A DNA stretch of 64,000 nucleotides from Massospora cicadina (taxonomy: Eukaryota; Entomophthoromycota; Entomophthoromycetes; Entomophthorales; Entomophthoraceae): assembly GCA_022478985.1 (NCBI GenBank), contig JAKSZP010006712.1, positions 107,667-171,666 on the forward strand, read 5' to 3'. Positions 22,997-36,000 of the stretch are shown here, piece by piece. The stretch's first letter is position 1; the number at the start of each line of letters is the position of its first letter. The notes beneath the pieces were generated by a model. The model saw only the letters and a list, made by a program, of their open reading frames with translations. It did not search any database and was not told where the DNA came from. A program made the translations under genes and the position numbers.

Positions 22997-25900
22997 TAGA
23001 TAGCATCCAAGATAATTGTATGGATAATCCACATAGCGATTGCAACCACTAAGGCATGGAGGGAAGGTGAAAGAGGGCAAACTAAGGACAAAGCGAAAAT
23101 GTCCTTAGACAGGCTGAAGGGCTGTTCCTGATCCTAGCAAAAGAGATGATGAACCTCACGCCATATCGCTTTTGAGGGAGGGCACTCTTCCAGGCGGTGA
23201 ACCAAAGTTCCATACTGGCCACACACAGCTCAAAATGATTGCAAAGCGTTAGAACGCTTGGCAGCATGGTATACCCATCTCAAGCAGCGCCACACATGGG
23301 AACAAATATGTGGCTGCAGAAGAGGGTGGTGGGCATACTTCTAAATGGCTTTCTGGGTATTGAGGGAGTAGGGGATGTCCAACATGTCCAGGTAGTCCAC
23401 CCTGTATATGGTAGGGGACCTCATGGTTATCACTTCGTTCAGAATGGGGAGCCCTTTTACTTCCTGGGTAAACTGAGGAGTAGGGCGCCCCTTCTGGGTG
23501 GTGTTCCCACTGATGAAAATTCTCCACTCAGCGCTCATCATGGAGAGGGAAATTCTTTTGGAATGGGGCGACGTCCCATGTGGGCCCGCAGCAGAGGGTG
23601 TAAGGCGAGGTACTTTAACAGAGAATGGAGGTGGGTAGGATTGGTCAGGCCCAGGGCGTGGGAGAAGTTGGAGCCGGGCCATGAATGACCAGCGCTAAGC
23701 TGAGGTCGTTGATTTGGTGACTGCAGCGATCCAGGTGCAAATGATTTTGGCGGCGTGGACCTCAAAATTGAGCAGGCCCATGCCACCACTATGGCGAGGG
23801 ACAAACATGACATCCAGGCGCACTGGAGGCGGGCGGCCTAACAAAAGCCACCCTTGCAGAAGGGCGTATAATGGCTTGAAGAAACAAGGGAAAAAGCTAT
23901 GGCGTGGGAACCAAACCAAACTTTAGAAAGGAGCATATAGTTGGCTAGAACTACCCTGCCTTTAAGGGAGGTCTGGCGGGCTTTGAGGGAAGCTATGAAT
24001 TTCATAACGTTGTCTAGGACATGATTTTCTATCACCGTTGAAGCGTACCCTCCCAGCTCCAGCCACACCCCAAATGGCGGACTGGGCCAGCTGTGGGGCT
24101 TGGTATAAAGGGGAGCACATGCGGGGCGGTGTGGGGTGGGCAGGGAAAGCAATACCGTGAGCAAGTTATTGAAGCAGGTAGAAAACGGGGCGCTGGGGAC
24201 CAGTGGGTTTGATACTGACCAAGGAGAACAATTTCGGTTTTGGAGGCGTTAAGTGCAGCATTACTTACCCTGGAATAAACCTGGATAGTATCTTCAAGCG
24301 CGCGTGCATCATGATTGTTAGACACCCCAACCACACAAGCATCAGCAAACGCCAACATCTTGACTGGTGCTTGGCCTTGCACATGGATACCAGTAAGGTG
24401 GGCATTCACATTTCTAAGAAGTGGGTCAAGGCTGAAGTTATACAAGAATGGGCTTAGAGGGTCCCCTTGGCGTAGGCCTCAATGAGGGCAAATTACATCC
24501 GTGAGGAAGACAAAGCCACGCACAGGCATTGTGGCAGATTCATGAGCAACATCACCCAATTAATTAAACGATAGGGGAGGTGGAACTTGTGGAGGCAGGC
24601 TCAAAAGTAATCCCAGTTGACTCTATCATAGGCCTTCTGTTGATCTAAAAAAACAAGTGCTCCAGAAGCCGTGGATTGGCAGACGTTGGCTACAGTGTGT
24701 ATGTTGTCCCAAATAGACCTTTTGGGGATGAAACCAAATTGTTCAAGGGAAATGAGAGAAGAGGCAACAACACCTAGACGGTTTACCATGATCTTAGTAA
24801 AAGGTTTAGTGTCAGTGTTGGTAAGTGAAATGGGACACCAGTTGGTTAAGTCTGGCTTATCCCCTTTCTTTGTACAATGTTATCGTGAAGGCCTCTTGCC
24901 CAGGAAAGAGGCGCATTTCCATAAAGCATTTGTTCATTGAGGCAAGCAGCAAGGAGGAAAAATATTTGAAATATTTCTTATAGAACTCATAAGGGATGCT
25001 GTATGGACCTGGGAATTTCCTGTACGGTGCTTCACAAATGGCAGACCAGAGATCATCTTGATAAATCAAATCTATCAACTCTTGATAACGGGAAATGGTG
25101 TGGATATGTGCACTTTCAAGAAAATTGTCCACTTCAGCTGGCTGAACTTGTTTTGAGCGATACAAATCAGAGTAATAGTTTTGTACTTTAATTGCCACTT
25201 TGGCTGGAGTATCTATGACGGAGTGGTCTGGCCTCCGCACCTGTGTGCAGGCCAAGCTCTGGCATGGTGTGAAGAATTTTTGAAAAAAGTAAATGGGGCA
25301 CATATAACCCACTGTTATATGCTTTGATTTATACCAAACACAAACCCAATGCTTGTGTTGTCTTACCAGTGCGTTGAGGTGAGCGGACACTTCTGCCCAC
25401 TTATGACCCTAAGCTGGGCTATAGCCTGCTGCTGGGACATTGGATTCCAGATGGTCCACTTCTGCCAGCATGCGTAAAATGACTGCCATAGCAGCCCGTG
25501 AGCGATGTGATGAGATGTGGTAAGCCTGGTGGATGGTGTTTGCTTTGAAGGTTGACCAGGTGGAGATTGGGTATGCACATAAAGGTGTAGTAAACTCTGG
25601 AGCTGAGGTCTTGGTGTCCACCCATGAGGAAAACCTTAACAACGTGATCTCAATGGGGTGGAGTTTGCACCACGGCAGCACCTGTGCCGCTGGATTGGAC
25701 AAAGAGAAGGAAACTGATACCATTCTTTGGTCAGATAAATTGATTTTTTGTCAATGTAAAGTGGGAAATTTTTGATTGAAATTTCAATGGTGTGAGAATA
25801 AGGTCAATGCGGGTCATAGACCTTAGCTAACCGTTGTGTACATGGGGGAGAGACATGTTTGGGAGTAGTGGTGCATGATGTGGCAGAGTATCAAACAACC

Positions 25901-26699
25901 CCAGGGTGGCTTTTAGAACGCGGAGTTCAACATGCCCCTGTGGAGGTGTAGGTGAAGAGGGCCAGCGGTCTGTGGTTGGGTTGGTCCAGCAGTTCATGTT
26001 GCCAACAACATAAGGGTTGGGGGTAGCGGAAGGGAATTGATGGCCAAGAAGGATTCCCAATAATTTCATGCACAGTTGAGGTGTAAATGTTAACGATAGC
26101 ATGCACTTCATTGTATCACAAAAAGGTGACTACAAGGATGCAGCCGTCAAGGAACAATGTTGATAAAATAAATTAAAATTACAGGTCACTCAAACAAGCA
26201 CCCCACAGTGCAGTGCCCAAAAAGGCAAGGGAAGGAGTAATATGCAGTTAGTAATAAAGAATAATTTCTTCACAATAGTAGTGTAAAAAACGTCTATATA
26301 AGGATCTTGAAGAAAGTTTCTTCAAAACTGATGATCAATACAAAAACTTGAGAAAACTGATACTAATTAAAGATTATTAGTTGCTACTAGTCAATAATTT
26401 GTCAGGAGAGCTGATCTGTATGGATCTAAGCATCATAAGTAAAAAACTGTAGTCTCATTCACTAATGGTGCTTCCTGGACCAGCCTTATGTTTTAGTTAA
26501 TGGTCATGTCAGGAGCGTTCTTTAGCTTCATCACAAACTAACTCAAGAGTGCATTGATTGCGGTGTAGCTATTGACTACAGGCAATCTCAAATCTTATTT
26601 TTAAGTTTATTGACAGAACTGAAACCAAATAAGAAAGTTTAATTTATATTTAATTTAAAACATTGGGTGTTAACTTGATTAATAATAGTCTTAATCTTC

Positions 26700-28950
26700 A
26701 TGCCAATGCTTGGAAAATTTTTATTCAATGTCTCAGTGGTAAATCAACCTTTACTTTTTTTCAAAGAGGGTAGTTCATTTGACGCATCTGTTTCTCCAAA
26801 CTGGGCTTGTTCTGCAAGTTGCATAGCATTAGGTTTGGATATGACTTCCTGGCAATCCTTCTTTAACTCAGCGCGCTAAATTTAGGCTCCCACTAGTACT
26901 TGACGGGGGTTAAATGTGTCCAATTGTTATAATATGATAGATGACTGTCCAGAAATTGTGTACCTCTAATCTATTTTTTAATGTTTTTTCCCTCGGTCCT
27001 CAAGTTCACAGGCAAAACAATATAAAATATTTTGGGCAATTTCTAGGGACAGTTGGCAGCATATTGACCTTTAAAAGTCGCAGATCCAGCAAGTCACTTC
27101 ACATATTACCCAATAAGGCCTATCATTTCTAATGACATGGATATTTAGTACCTACTGCCTTATTAATTATCTTATCGTTAAAAAAGAGAGTTTGTCTTGT
27201 ATCTCTATGCTGAGTGGACCAAAAGATATTTAAAATTGCTTCAAGTACTCAATCATGGATGAGGTGTTTAATCCTTTACTTATATTGGCGATAAGGATGA
27301 TGCAGCTTGTGATAATCTTTAATTACCTTCTAAAGAGCAATCTTTACTTCAAATTCAGCCATCACCTTTGCATCCATTAGAGCTTAGTCATCTTGTTAAA
27401 ACTATTTGGCATACTCAGTAATGGTCTAATTCTTTTATAACCGGATAGTCATGAATTCAGCCTTGTGAGTGACCATCTTCTAGGGGCTGCCAGATTTTCA
27501 AAACACGAAAATTCTAGACATTCATAAAGCTTCATATATCCTCAGGTTTATAAAGCATAACTGATCAAAACTTTGGTCATCCAACAAATTATCATAGTGG
27601 TAGCTTTGAACAGGATGTTGGCTTCAGATAAGATAATTTGAGCATCTGGAGGAAGTACTATTATTTTTATTTTAATCATACTTTGGAAGGTTAATGGGGT
27701 TGAATTTCTTTATGTGTTGGAATGATATTCCAGGGCAGCTTTTCTAAAGGCAGTTTAGAATACCAACAAGGTTCCTGGGGTTATTAGGTTTGTTAGAGTG
27801 ACCTTGATCCAGAGCTTGAGTTCCAGAGGAGTAAGGTAAGACTATTAATGAAGCTGGCATGGGGCGTTATGGCTGGCTTGTTGGTATGAATACAGAAAAA
27901 CCTCCAACACTTTATCCTAAAATGATTTATGCCTGGCCTGAGTTGAGATATGAGGCTCACATTAGCAGGTCCTTCATATAAGTCAGATTTTAATGCGTCA
28001 TTCCCAATTAGCTTATCTCTCCCAGGCGTTGTTCAAATTACTGTTTATTTGGTTTAATGAAGCTATTTTATTTTCAATTAGAATATAGAGTCTCTAAGTT
28101 TTTTAATTTTGATTACTGGTCCTTGTTGGCATCTTTCAGCCCTTGAGCTATGCGGTAAAGGTCATTATTTTCATTACATCTCCTATCAATATGTAAGGTA
28201 AGGCAGTTGTCCTTCAATGACTCGACATCCTGATGAATGGATACTAACTGATGCTGGAAAATTCTACAACTTGTAAAGAGCTAGTAGCTTAATCTTTAAT
28301 GACAATATGTTTCACTGAAATTTGAATTTCCTGATAAGTGAACTGATTGAGTTCTTCTACAGATTCTGTATAGTGTGCCTCATCTTGTGCACTGATAATA
28401 GTATATGGGCTTTTGATTGGAACAAACTACTCCTCAGTCCCACTCAAGGGTAAAAATCTCTCTTGTTCTTGGCTTGCTGGCTGATATTAGTCAAGTTGTG
28501 GTTTATCTGGCTAATGAGTCTGTCCAGTTTGTTAGATTTGTTGGCTAAGTTTGTGATTCAAGTCCAATGCTTGTTATATCCCCTAGAAGTTATTCTACAG
28601 TTATTTGGAAAGATTGCAAAGCATACACATTGTGGTTTCAGTTAAAAACTCCCATGTTTAAAACATGATGGCAGTTTATCGTCATTTTTAAGTTTAAGAA
28701 AATATGATTGGAGATAGTTGTTAATGTACTGCTCAAGGTGCTTGAATTCTTTGAGGGATAACAGCTGTCCATTGTTTTACCGCTATTACACTCATATTAC
28801 TGGAATAACTGTTGGTTTGGCAACGGTAGATTAAGGAGGGAAAATATTGATGTTCTCATGCTGCCAAGTTGGAATTCTCTCAATAACATATTTGTCTCTG
28901 TTAGAATTGTTGGTCGGTGAAGGAGTTGAAACAAATCCAATTAATTGGAA
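26700..28950 (-). pseudogene. Gypsy-5 gag region
   Basis: The minus strand between the LINE and the right LTR carries broken Gag-like text: MVTHKAEFMTIRL followed by TITEYAK, comparable to the Gag pattern in which an Arg-rich helix precedes a short Ser-Ile-x-Glu-Tyr motif, and the helix-rich VLEAILNIFWSTQHRD. Long hydrophilic stretches fit Gag. No zinc knuckle could be identified. Stops are frequent. The assignment depends mainly on position (5' to RT, next to the 5' LTR). Confidence 0.4.
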
Positions 28951-29354
28951 AGTGTAATTTCTCCTATTTATTCTCATGCTACTTGAGATGTTTGGCAGAT
29001 TGACTTAGAGCACTATTGTTTGAGAATTTCTGAGATTCTCTTTCGTTGTCTATATTTTATATTGAGAAAAAGTAATTTCCTATTCTAAATAGATTGGATG
29101 TAGTAGCCTTATGTATTGAGCACCACAATGTAGTAGACAGCAAACAAACACTACTGTGCAGGTTATAGTTCCTATTTGGAACTCCTTTGATCATCCTTAT
29201 TGTGCAACATTTTTCCACTGACAAGGTCAAATCTACAGAATATTTTATAGGAAAATACACAATAAGCAATTTCTCTAATTCTTGGTATAGTGAATCTTTA
29301 CTCCATAAAAGACTTCTGGAATAATAGTTAAGTTTAGAAAAAGGGGATTATTAT

Positions 29355-30094
29355 TGGACAACCACTTTTCCTATTTTGTAATAAGAGAAATTTGGGTTTT
29401 GATTAAAGCAATAATGCCCAAAAAATCCAAGATCAATTCTTTCTGGAACCCCTCAAATTATGACAAAACCATTTCCTCCTCTTCTTTGCAAATAGACCCA
29501 CAGCTAATAGCAGGGTTACACCAAATGGGCGGCGAAATCTGAAGAGCCACTCTGAGGTCTCTCCACAGCCTATATATAATTTAGTACAAACTTCCCCGTG
29601 GAGACTGGCTCCTTTTATAGGCTTGGATGGGGTCTCCTGAGGTGCAAATATTTTTCCCATAATAATTGGGTCAAATACATAAAAAAGCTTACTTCATGGA
29701 CATACCTTACCTACTATTGACCCTCACTCAGATGTTCCGTTGAAGCAAGGCGAGTTTCAAGAGCTCTGATAGGTCAAAACCCCATATTCCCTAACTCGGA
29801 TGATCATGGCTTATAAAGAATTTCTCATTCAACTCACTTTGAGCCTCAACATGATTTAAATAATAAGCAGCCCAATATTTGAGGTTTTGCTTTTAGTACC
29901 CTTGAGGCAGCTTAATAAAGCCTCATAAGAATACAGCTTTTAAGTATCTTAAGTATTTTATTATTTTGAATATAAGTGGTGTAAAAACCCTCTATTTTTT
30001 ATTTAGTAGTTGAGAATAATACTTCTCCTGAAATTTTGTTGAGCTTGGGGGCTACAAAGCACCTGTGAGCATACCCCAAACCCTGATTCAAACA
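29355..30094 (-). repeat. Solo LTR (740 bp) inside the Gypsy-5 5' LTR
   Basis: Plus-strand ends TGGACAACC and TTCAAACA with the 5-bp direct repeat ATTAT on both sides (29350-29354, 30095-30099). The left LTR of Gypsy-5 has no counterpart of this block. A strong TATA box on the minus strand suggests that the LTR is minus-oriented. The open frames inside it resemble no known protein. Confidence 0.7.
29611..29621 (-). promoter_or_regulatory. TATA box of the minus-oriented solo LTR
   Basis: The minus strand reads CCTATAAAAGG, about 480 bases from the LTR's 5' end. That is a textbook pol II core promoter element and a usual place for the U3 promoter of an LTR. No start site or transcript can be shown from sequence alone. 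Confidence 0.5.
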
Positions 30095-30392
30095 ATTATA
30101 TAAAAGGATAATCATGAGTTGTATTTTAGTCAAACGCTTAGCCACAGAACATCGTGTCCTGATTCTATATGCATAATCAATAAGGGGCACAATGGGTATA
30201 AAGGGTACAATAAGAATTATCATACTCAAAATAGAAGAAAATATTAATCAAAGGTTGAGAACTACCACATGACAATTTTGTAATGACTGGGAGGCTCAAA
30301 AGATGAGACAAATATTAAGATGGGTGATGACTTGGACGCTTGAATTTGTTTAATAAAAGCCAAATAACAAAAACAGTAAAAAGATAATTGCT

Positions 30393-30440
30393 TACATCAA
30401 TGATTCCCCCCTCAGGTTGGGACCATCTAGTACTAAAAAA
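30393..30440 (+). mobile_element. Tiny TSD-flanked insert, copy A (48 bp)
   Basis: Between two copies of AAGATAATTGCT (30381-30392, 30441-30452) lies a 48-nt insert that ends in GGGACCATCTAGTACTA plus six As. Its 5' 14 bases (TACATCAATGATTC) are not seen in the other copies. The left LTR of Gypsy-5 lacks both the insert and the duplicate, giving an empty-site control. Adjacent As make the repeat up to three bases longer. Confidence 0.85.
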
Positions 30441-30480
30441 AAGATAATTGCTCAAAATCACTTCAACACTCTTGAAAACA

Positions 30481-33062
30481 GTATACAAGGTTTTAATGAG
30501 CTTGTCAAACTCAAAGTGTGGCCTAAGACATTTTTCATTCAAGATAATAAAGACATTTTCATATGTAGGTGATTTTGATATTGTAATTAATTTTTGGATT
30601 CTGTAGAATTTCATCTTTTAGAATGTGGTATAACAAAATTCGTTTGTTTGTTTATATACTTACCTGGGTAATTAAATTTGTGAAAATTTCTTTGCAGACT
30701 CCATGGGCTATGAGATCTACATAGATCAAGTTGTAAGTCACCTATCTTTGGTTATAACTTAGTACCACTTATTAAAACGTCAAACTAGTGCCCTTTATGT
30801 TACAAAAATTCTAATCTTATTCTTGAGCTTAGATATATTCTTACCCTCTTCATTTTTAACTTGATTCTGGCCTCTTGGTAACTTTAATTTTAGCGTTATG
30901 TAGTATGATCAAATCTAATTTCTGAGGGTTTATGCCTTTGGAGCCTAACTGTTTATTGGAGTCTTTTTATTATATATTTAAGGCTACGTGGCAGTCAGGC
31001 AACGCCCTGAATATTTCATCACCCCCTTCAGATGATAACCTCTTTTATTTACAGAACTCCTCATTACTCTATAATTTGAACAGTTTTTTGTAGTATTCCA
31101 ATATGACTCCTATATGTGCTATCTGAACTACTTCACTCAGAAATTAACTTTTCCCCTAGATTTTTTGGTTTCTGATATTTCATCCATCTTATCCCTCTTA
31201 GGTTTACAGATTATACTGGTTATGGTCTTTTTAGTAATGGTTTTTGGAATTTTTTGAGTTATGATGTGTGTAGCACTGAGTTCACAAAAAATCCCTAGAT
31301 GAACACTAAGTAGTATGGCACTTCATTTCCCAGATGGAAAGTCCTTGTAAGGGCCTGGTGATCTTGGATCAAATTTCCTGCAGCTAGTGGGAGCCAAATA
31401 TCTCTTTCACAAATAATTACAAGGACTCAAGCTTATTAAAAGCCGGTGCCTCATACCAGAGTACTTTATATTTTCTCTTTTGGGTTTGTGCGGCCTTTTT
31501 CTGAATTTACGAAGTAATTTTTGTGTTGTACTTCATCTCCAACACCAGGCCATTGTCAGATATGTCTATTCCTCTTATAAGACTTCCATCATTGTCAGGT
31601 TGAACTTATACCTTGCATAAAAGGGTGAAATTCCTTTCTATGGGTGCAAATCTTGGCATATAAAATTGAACTAATTTAACCAATCAGTACATAAATCCTG
31701 TCAATTTGTCAAAAAAGCAGATAATTTTCCATTATTTGACTAACTCTCTCAATTTGTTATCAAATTAGGAGTTATAAGCCTAGGAGCTCACTTATTATAT
31801 TTATAGGTATGAGATGTTGATTCCAGAAGCTTGAGATAGACTGTGGGTCCATTTGGAGAATATTATATTTGGAAAACCATGGAACACTAACACTTCTCTT
31901 ATAAAGTTATGCCAAATCTATTGACATAATCTTAAAGGTGCATGGGAAGTACTTAGCATGCTTTGTCAACTATCCCCCAACACCCTGATGACATCATATC
32001 TTCTGACTATTAATGTCCTTTTTGATATAAACTATTGAGATGATCACAGTAAATTTGCAATTTTAAGGGTATAACTTCCTCATAAGCATCCGCTTAGATT
32101 ATTTCATCTGGCGAATATTAGGCACCGCATTATGTAGCCTCTAAAGGTTACTCCCATGCCAAGTCAAGATTGTTATAAAGCAGGAGCTCTAAGATCTTCA
32201 TGCCATGATTCCCTTTAAAGGTGGCTGTGAAAGGTGACTATGACTTATTACTAAATCTTACAGATTTTTCCAAATGCAGTCCTTGTAGAAAAGAATTTTT
32301 TAGCAAAGTACTTGTGTTTGTGCTGATCTTATTCTCTTTTAGGTCTTTTTTAAGATAGTCACTATATTAGAGCATCTCTGTGATATCTAGAAGATGTCAT
32401 TTAAGTTGCGTCTGTATGACTTAATGGTGAAAACACTTGAGGTGGGAGAACAGTGGTTGTAATGTACACATACTGAGGTCCTATAAAAACTATCTTTGGG
32501 TCCTAACTCAGAAAATCTTGTATAAGCCTCTCAAGTTTATAATCGCTCCTAAAAATTATACTGAGATAGCTCTAGGTGCCAACGTACCTGGTGTTTTATC
32601 ATGTAATTAGCAATTATAAAATTCAAGGGCCCTATGGGTTGACCTTGATTGTGTAGGGATGCTGGACATATCAAAGATGGTGTTGCTATTCTTCTAGGGA
32701 TGATTTAGTTTCCAGGAGCTCCTTATTGTATATCATTACTTAGTTTGTCTGGTAGCTCTATCCTGATGAAATATATATGTAGTGATTCATACCAGCCTCA
32801 CCTTTTCACAAGTTTTTTCCCCAATCATAATGTTTAAATCATAAGTTTCTACTATATATGGTTGTTGAGCATCTGTAGCTCTTATAATGGTGCCAATAGG
32901 AGGTTTTACTTGATAACTCGAAAAAAATTATTTATCCTCTCTTGAGAAGATTGGGTACTTGTACAGTGATCTTGAAAAAGGGCGGCCATCTTGTAAAGAT
33001 ACTTGACAAATAAATCTTAATAAAGTTTACTATCCCAAATAAGCTCCCAGAACCTGTTTATC
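30481..33062. other. AT-rich DNA without recognisable genes
   Basis: About 2.6 kb between Gypsy-5 and LINE-3. Only short broken frames on either strand; none matches a family I know. A few minus-strand phrases are protein-like but unplaceable. Probably old retroelement remains. Confidence 0.4.
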
Positions 33063-33099
33063 TGTAGGAGCTAACCATTTTATTTTATTTAACTGAGGT

Positions 33100-36000
33100 A
33101 AGCCGACCAGGGGATGGACAATATTGAATATATGTAGTGGGATAGGGGAGGCGAAATATAGCGAGAATTAGGAAGGTTTAGGCACACCAAAGTAGGCGAG
33201 CTACCCCTGTTGCCAGCTGGTACCACCAGGTGTAGGGGAGGTGGATGCATTACTCCGAAGGGGTGTCCCCTGTTATGGAGCAGGTATGGAGGAATGAGTC
33301 TGTATGCAGAAACCAGACTGAAAACCATGGCTCAACAAGTTGTTGTTGCTTTGGTATCATGTATCCATAAAGCCAGGCTTGGAAGTGTTCCAGTAGGTGA
33401 ACGCAGAATCTGCTGATTGTCTCACAGATGGTGGGCAGAGCTCCCTCAAAGGCATCCAGTGCTATGGTATAGATTGTCCACATTGTGATGGCATATATCA
33501 GGGAACGGAGTGTGGGTGGTAGCAGGGATCTAATTTGGAATGCGATGAGGCTCCAGGATATTGACAGCTCCTGGGCAGTGTGGTTCCTTAACAGACGCAC
33601 AACTTCCCGCCATATGGCTCTAGATGTGGAAGATGCTTATAGGCGGTGGTGCAGGGTGCCATCACCTCCACATATTATGCACATTGCATGGAGGGAGTTG
33701 GTGCGTTCTGCTGTTCTATAGGTTCTTCTGAAGCAACTCCAGGTGTTAGCTCTTACCCTTGGCTGGAGGAGTAGATGATGCATTAGCCTCAATATTGCCT
33801 TCTGTGTTGCGAGGTCATAGGGGATGTCCAAAGCACCTAGATAGTTGATTCTCGCAAGTTTGGGGTCACAGCGTGTATGTCCCTCTGAGGGGTGGTCCTC
33901 TGGTTTCCTTAGCGTGAAGTGGTCTCTGGGCCTTCCCCTTCCCTGACTAGTGCTAGTGATAGTGACGGTTCACTCCATGTGCCAAATGGTGTGGAGGATG
34001 CATTTAAAAAAGAGAGGGGGTTCCATGTGGGCCTGCTACATTAGGGCAGTTCGCAAGGTATGTAAGAAGGCTGGATGGGTTGTGTGGATTGGGTATTTTG
34101 AGCGCCTGTGCAAAGTTGGCCCTTGCCACTCTAGACCAGTGTTGTTGTGGGAGGTCTGAGGCTAGGATTTCCTCTATTCAGGTGCCTAATATATGGTTGG
34201 CATGGACCTCGAAGTCTATTAAGCCCATGCCTCCGCTGGAGCGTGGTCCAAAGAGTGCTTCCCCCGTACAGTTGGCTGGGATCCAGGCCACAACCATCCC
34301 TGGATAAGTGCGCGGATTAAGGATATGAAAGTAGGCTAGAAGGAGATTGCATGTGCAGGGAACCACAGCATCAGGAGGATGAGTGAGTTGGCAACTGTTA
34401 CTCGCCCTGTTATCCCTGGGGATCTTCCCTTGAGGGAGGCAATTCAGTTGGATACCCGCTGTAGTAGACTGTTCTCAATTGTCTCATTGGTAAACCCCCT
34501 GTTTCCAGCCATATCCTGAGGTGGCGGACAGGGTTACTTGTGGGAGGTGATGAAAAGGTTAGTATAAGTTAGTTGGCCCTTTGTGGGGGGGCTGTGTGGT
34601 TTGGGTGTTGTGGCCCAGTTGTTAATGTATCTGCCTAGGAGGATTATTTATGTTTTCCTTTTGTTGAGCGATGCGTTGCTTACAATGGAGTATTCCTCTA
34701 GGGTGCGTTCCAGCTGTCAGGCATCTTTGTTGTTAGCTAGACCTGTCAAGTAGTCATCCGCAAAAGCTAGTATATTGACTGGTGGCTGGCCTTGTGTGGT
34801 TATGCCTATGAGGCGTGAGTTGGCAACTCGAAGGAGTAGATTAAATATGAAGTTGTACTGTAGTGGGCTGAGGGGGTCCCCTTGTTTGAGACCTCTGCTT
34901 TTGTGTGATCTTGTTGTTTAAAAAGCCAGGGCCGTACTCAGTCATGGATGCGGATTCTTTGAGGAGCATCGCCCAGTTTATGAACCTGGGTGGGAGTCTG
35001 AAGGCGCTTAGGCATTCCTTCAGGTATGGCCAGCTAACGCTGTCATATGCCTTCTTCTGGTCTAGGAATACCAGTGTACAGATGCTTTGGACTGACATAT
35101 GTTGGCAATGGAGTGCATATTGGTCCAGATTGAGCACCCTGGTGTGAACCCAAATTGGTTGGGCGACAGGGCTTTGGAGGCTATTGTGCCTAATATGGTT
35201 GCTAAAATTTTTGTAAGTAGTTTTGTGTCAGTGTTAGAGAGTGCAATTGGGCACCAGTTGGCCAAGTCCAGTTCATCACCCTTTTTAAACAGGGTTATGA
35301 CATAGGAGTCCTGGCCGCTAGGAAGGAGGCGTGTCTCCAGTAGGCAATGGTTCATTGAAGCTAAGAGGAGAGGGGCAATTTGTTTGAAGCATTTTTTTTA
35401 AATTTGTAGGGTATCACTTCAGGGCCTGGGCATTTCCTACATGGTGCACCGCGGAATGTGTCCAAGAGCTCCTCCTGCATTATTAGGTTCAGGAGGTTAT
35501 AGTCCGGCTGTGCACTTTGTATTCCAGCGGTGTGTATAAATTCTTTTTAGGGGTTATTTGGGGTGTCACAATAAAGTTCATTGTAATAGCAGTGTACTTC
35601 CAACTTGACCTCCGCTGGGTCAGATGCCACAGTTACATAGGCTTTATGGACATGTGTGCATCTAGGCTGGTTGCCTTGGTAGTGGAATTGGTGGAAGAAA
35701 TACACCAAAGAGGTTTTGCCTTCTTTTATGAACCAACCTTTTCTCAATACTTTGATTCTGTTTTATGTTCAAAGATGATGGCATTTAGGCGGGCGGATAT
35801 TTCTGCCCATTTGCGCCCCCAGTTGGGGATATAGCCAGAATTCAGGGTGTTGTGTTCAAGGTGGTCCAGCTCCGCCAAGGTGCGCCTAATTGTGGCTTTG
35901 TCAGCGGTGTACTTGTGTGAGGCAAGTTGGCGAGTTCTATTTATTAGTTCAGTTTTGAATTTTGCTCAGGTCTCAATGGGATCCAATATGAATGGGGTTG

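Larger units (their letters stand above)
22040..26190 (-). pseudogene. LINE-2 ORF2 (endonuclease, RT, C-terminal zinc domain)
   Basis: ORF2 proteins nick the target and reverse-transcribe LINE RNA. Minus-strand fragments: YVVGNMNCW (endonuclease; the usual Gly-Asp-x-Asn has Asp to Asn), LRSMTRIDLIL, KFPGPYSIPYEFYKKYF, SLEQFGFIPKRSIWDN, GALVFLDQQKAYDRVNWDYF, VKMLAFADACVVG (active site Phe-Ala-Asp-Asp changed to FADA), then the cysteine/histidine region and LVVAIAMWIIHTI. Stops include TAG where LINE-1 has Gln or Trp (25827-25829, 25409-25411). Several frameshifts. The C-terminal part is split by a solo LTR. Confidence 0.85.
21964..26238 (-). mobile_element. LINE-2: 5'-truncated L1-like LINE inside Gypsy-5
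   Basis: Bounded by a perfect 16-nt TSD, AATATGCAGTTAGTAA, at 21948-21963 and 26239-26254. The minus-strand 3' tail is AT-rich (AATAAAATTTAAAAATTTA). The 5' end stops within the endonuclease domain, matching about the last 3.6 kb of LINE-1; the remaining length is a 667-bp solo LTR at 22330-22996. Truncation from the 5' side with an intact tail and a long TSD is the mark of target-primed reverse transcription. Confidence 0.9.
17979..30480 (-). mobile_element. Gypsy-5: Ty3/gypsy element with three nested insertions
   Basis: Two related LTRs (17979-18535 and 29112-30480) enclose minus-strand gag (27-28.9 kb), RT (21.3-20.2 kb), RNase H (20.2-19.9 kb) and integrase (19.7-19.0 kb). The span is inflated by a SINE in the RT (20639-20936), a 4.3-kb LINE (21964-26238) and a 740-bp solo LTR in the right LTR. 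Without these and a small insert it is close to 7 kb. A run of Gs (minus strand GGGGGAGACA) next to the left LTR is a fitting polypurine tract. The flanking 5-mers do not match, so the TSD has decayed or the edges are off by a little. Confidence 0.8.
29112..30480 (-). repeat. Gypsy-5 5' LTR (right copy) with two insertions
   Basis: Plus-strand edges TGTATTGAGCACCAC and CTTGAAAACA. It matches the 557-bp left LTR but is about 810 bp longer. A 740-bp solo LTR with its 5-bp TSD (29355-30099) and a 48-bp tiny insert with its repeat (30393-30452) account for the excess almost exactly. Confidence 0.8.

Noticed and set aside
23239..25775. Plus-strand open frames of 60-149 codons across the LINEs
   Set aside because: They are shadows of the minus-strand LINE ORF2 in GC-richer DNA; none carries motifs of its own.
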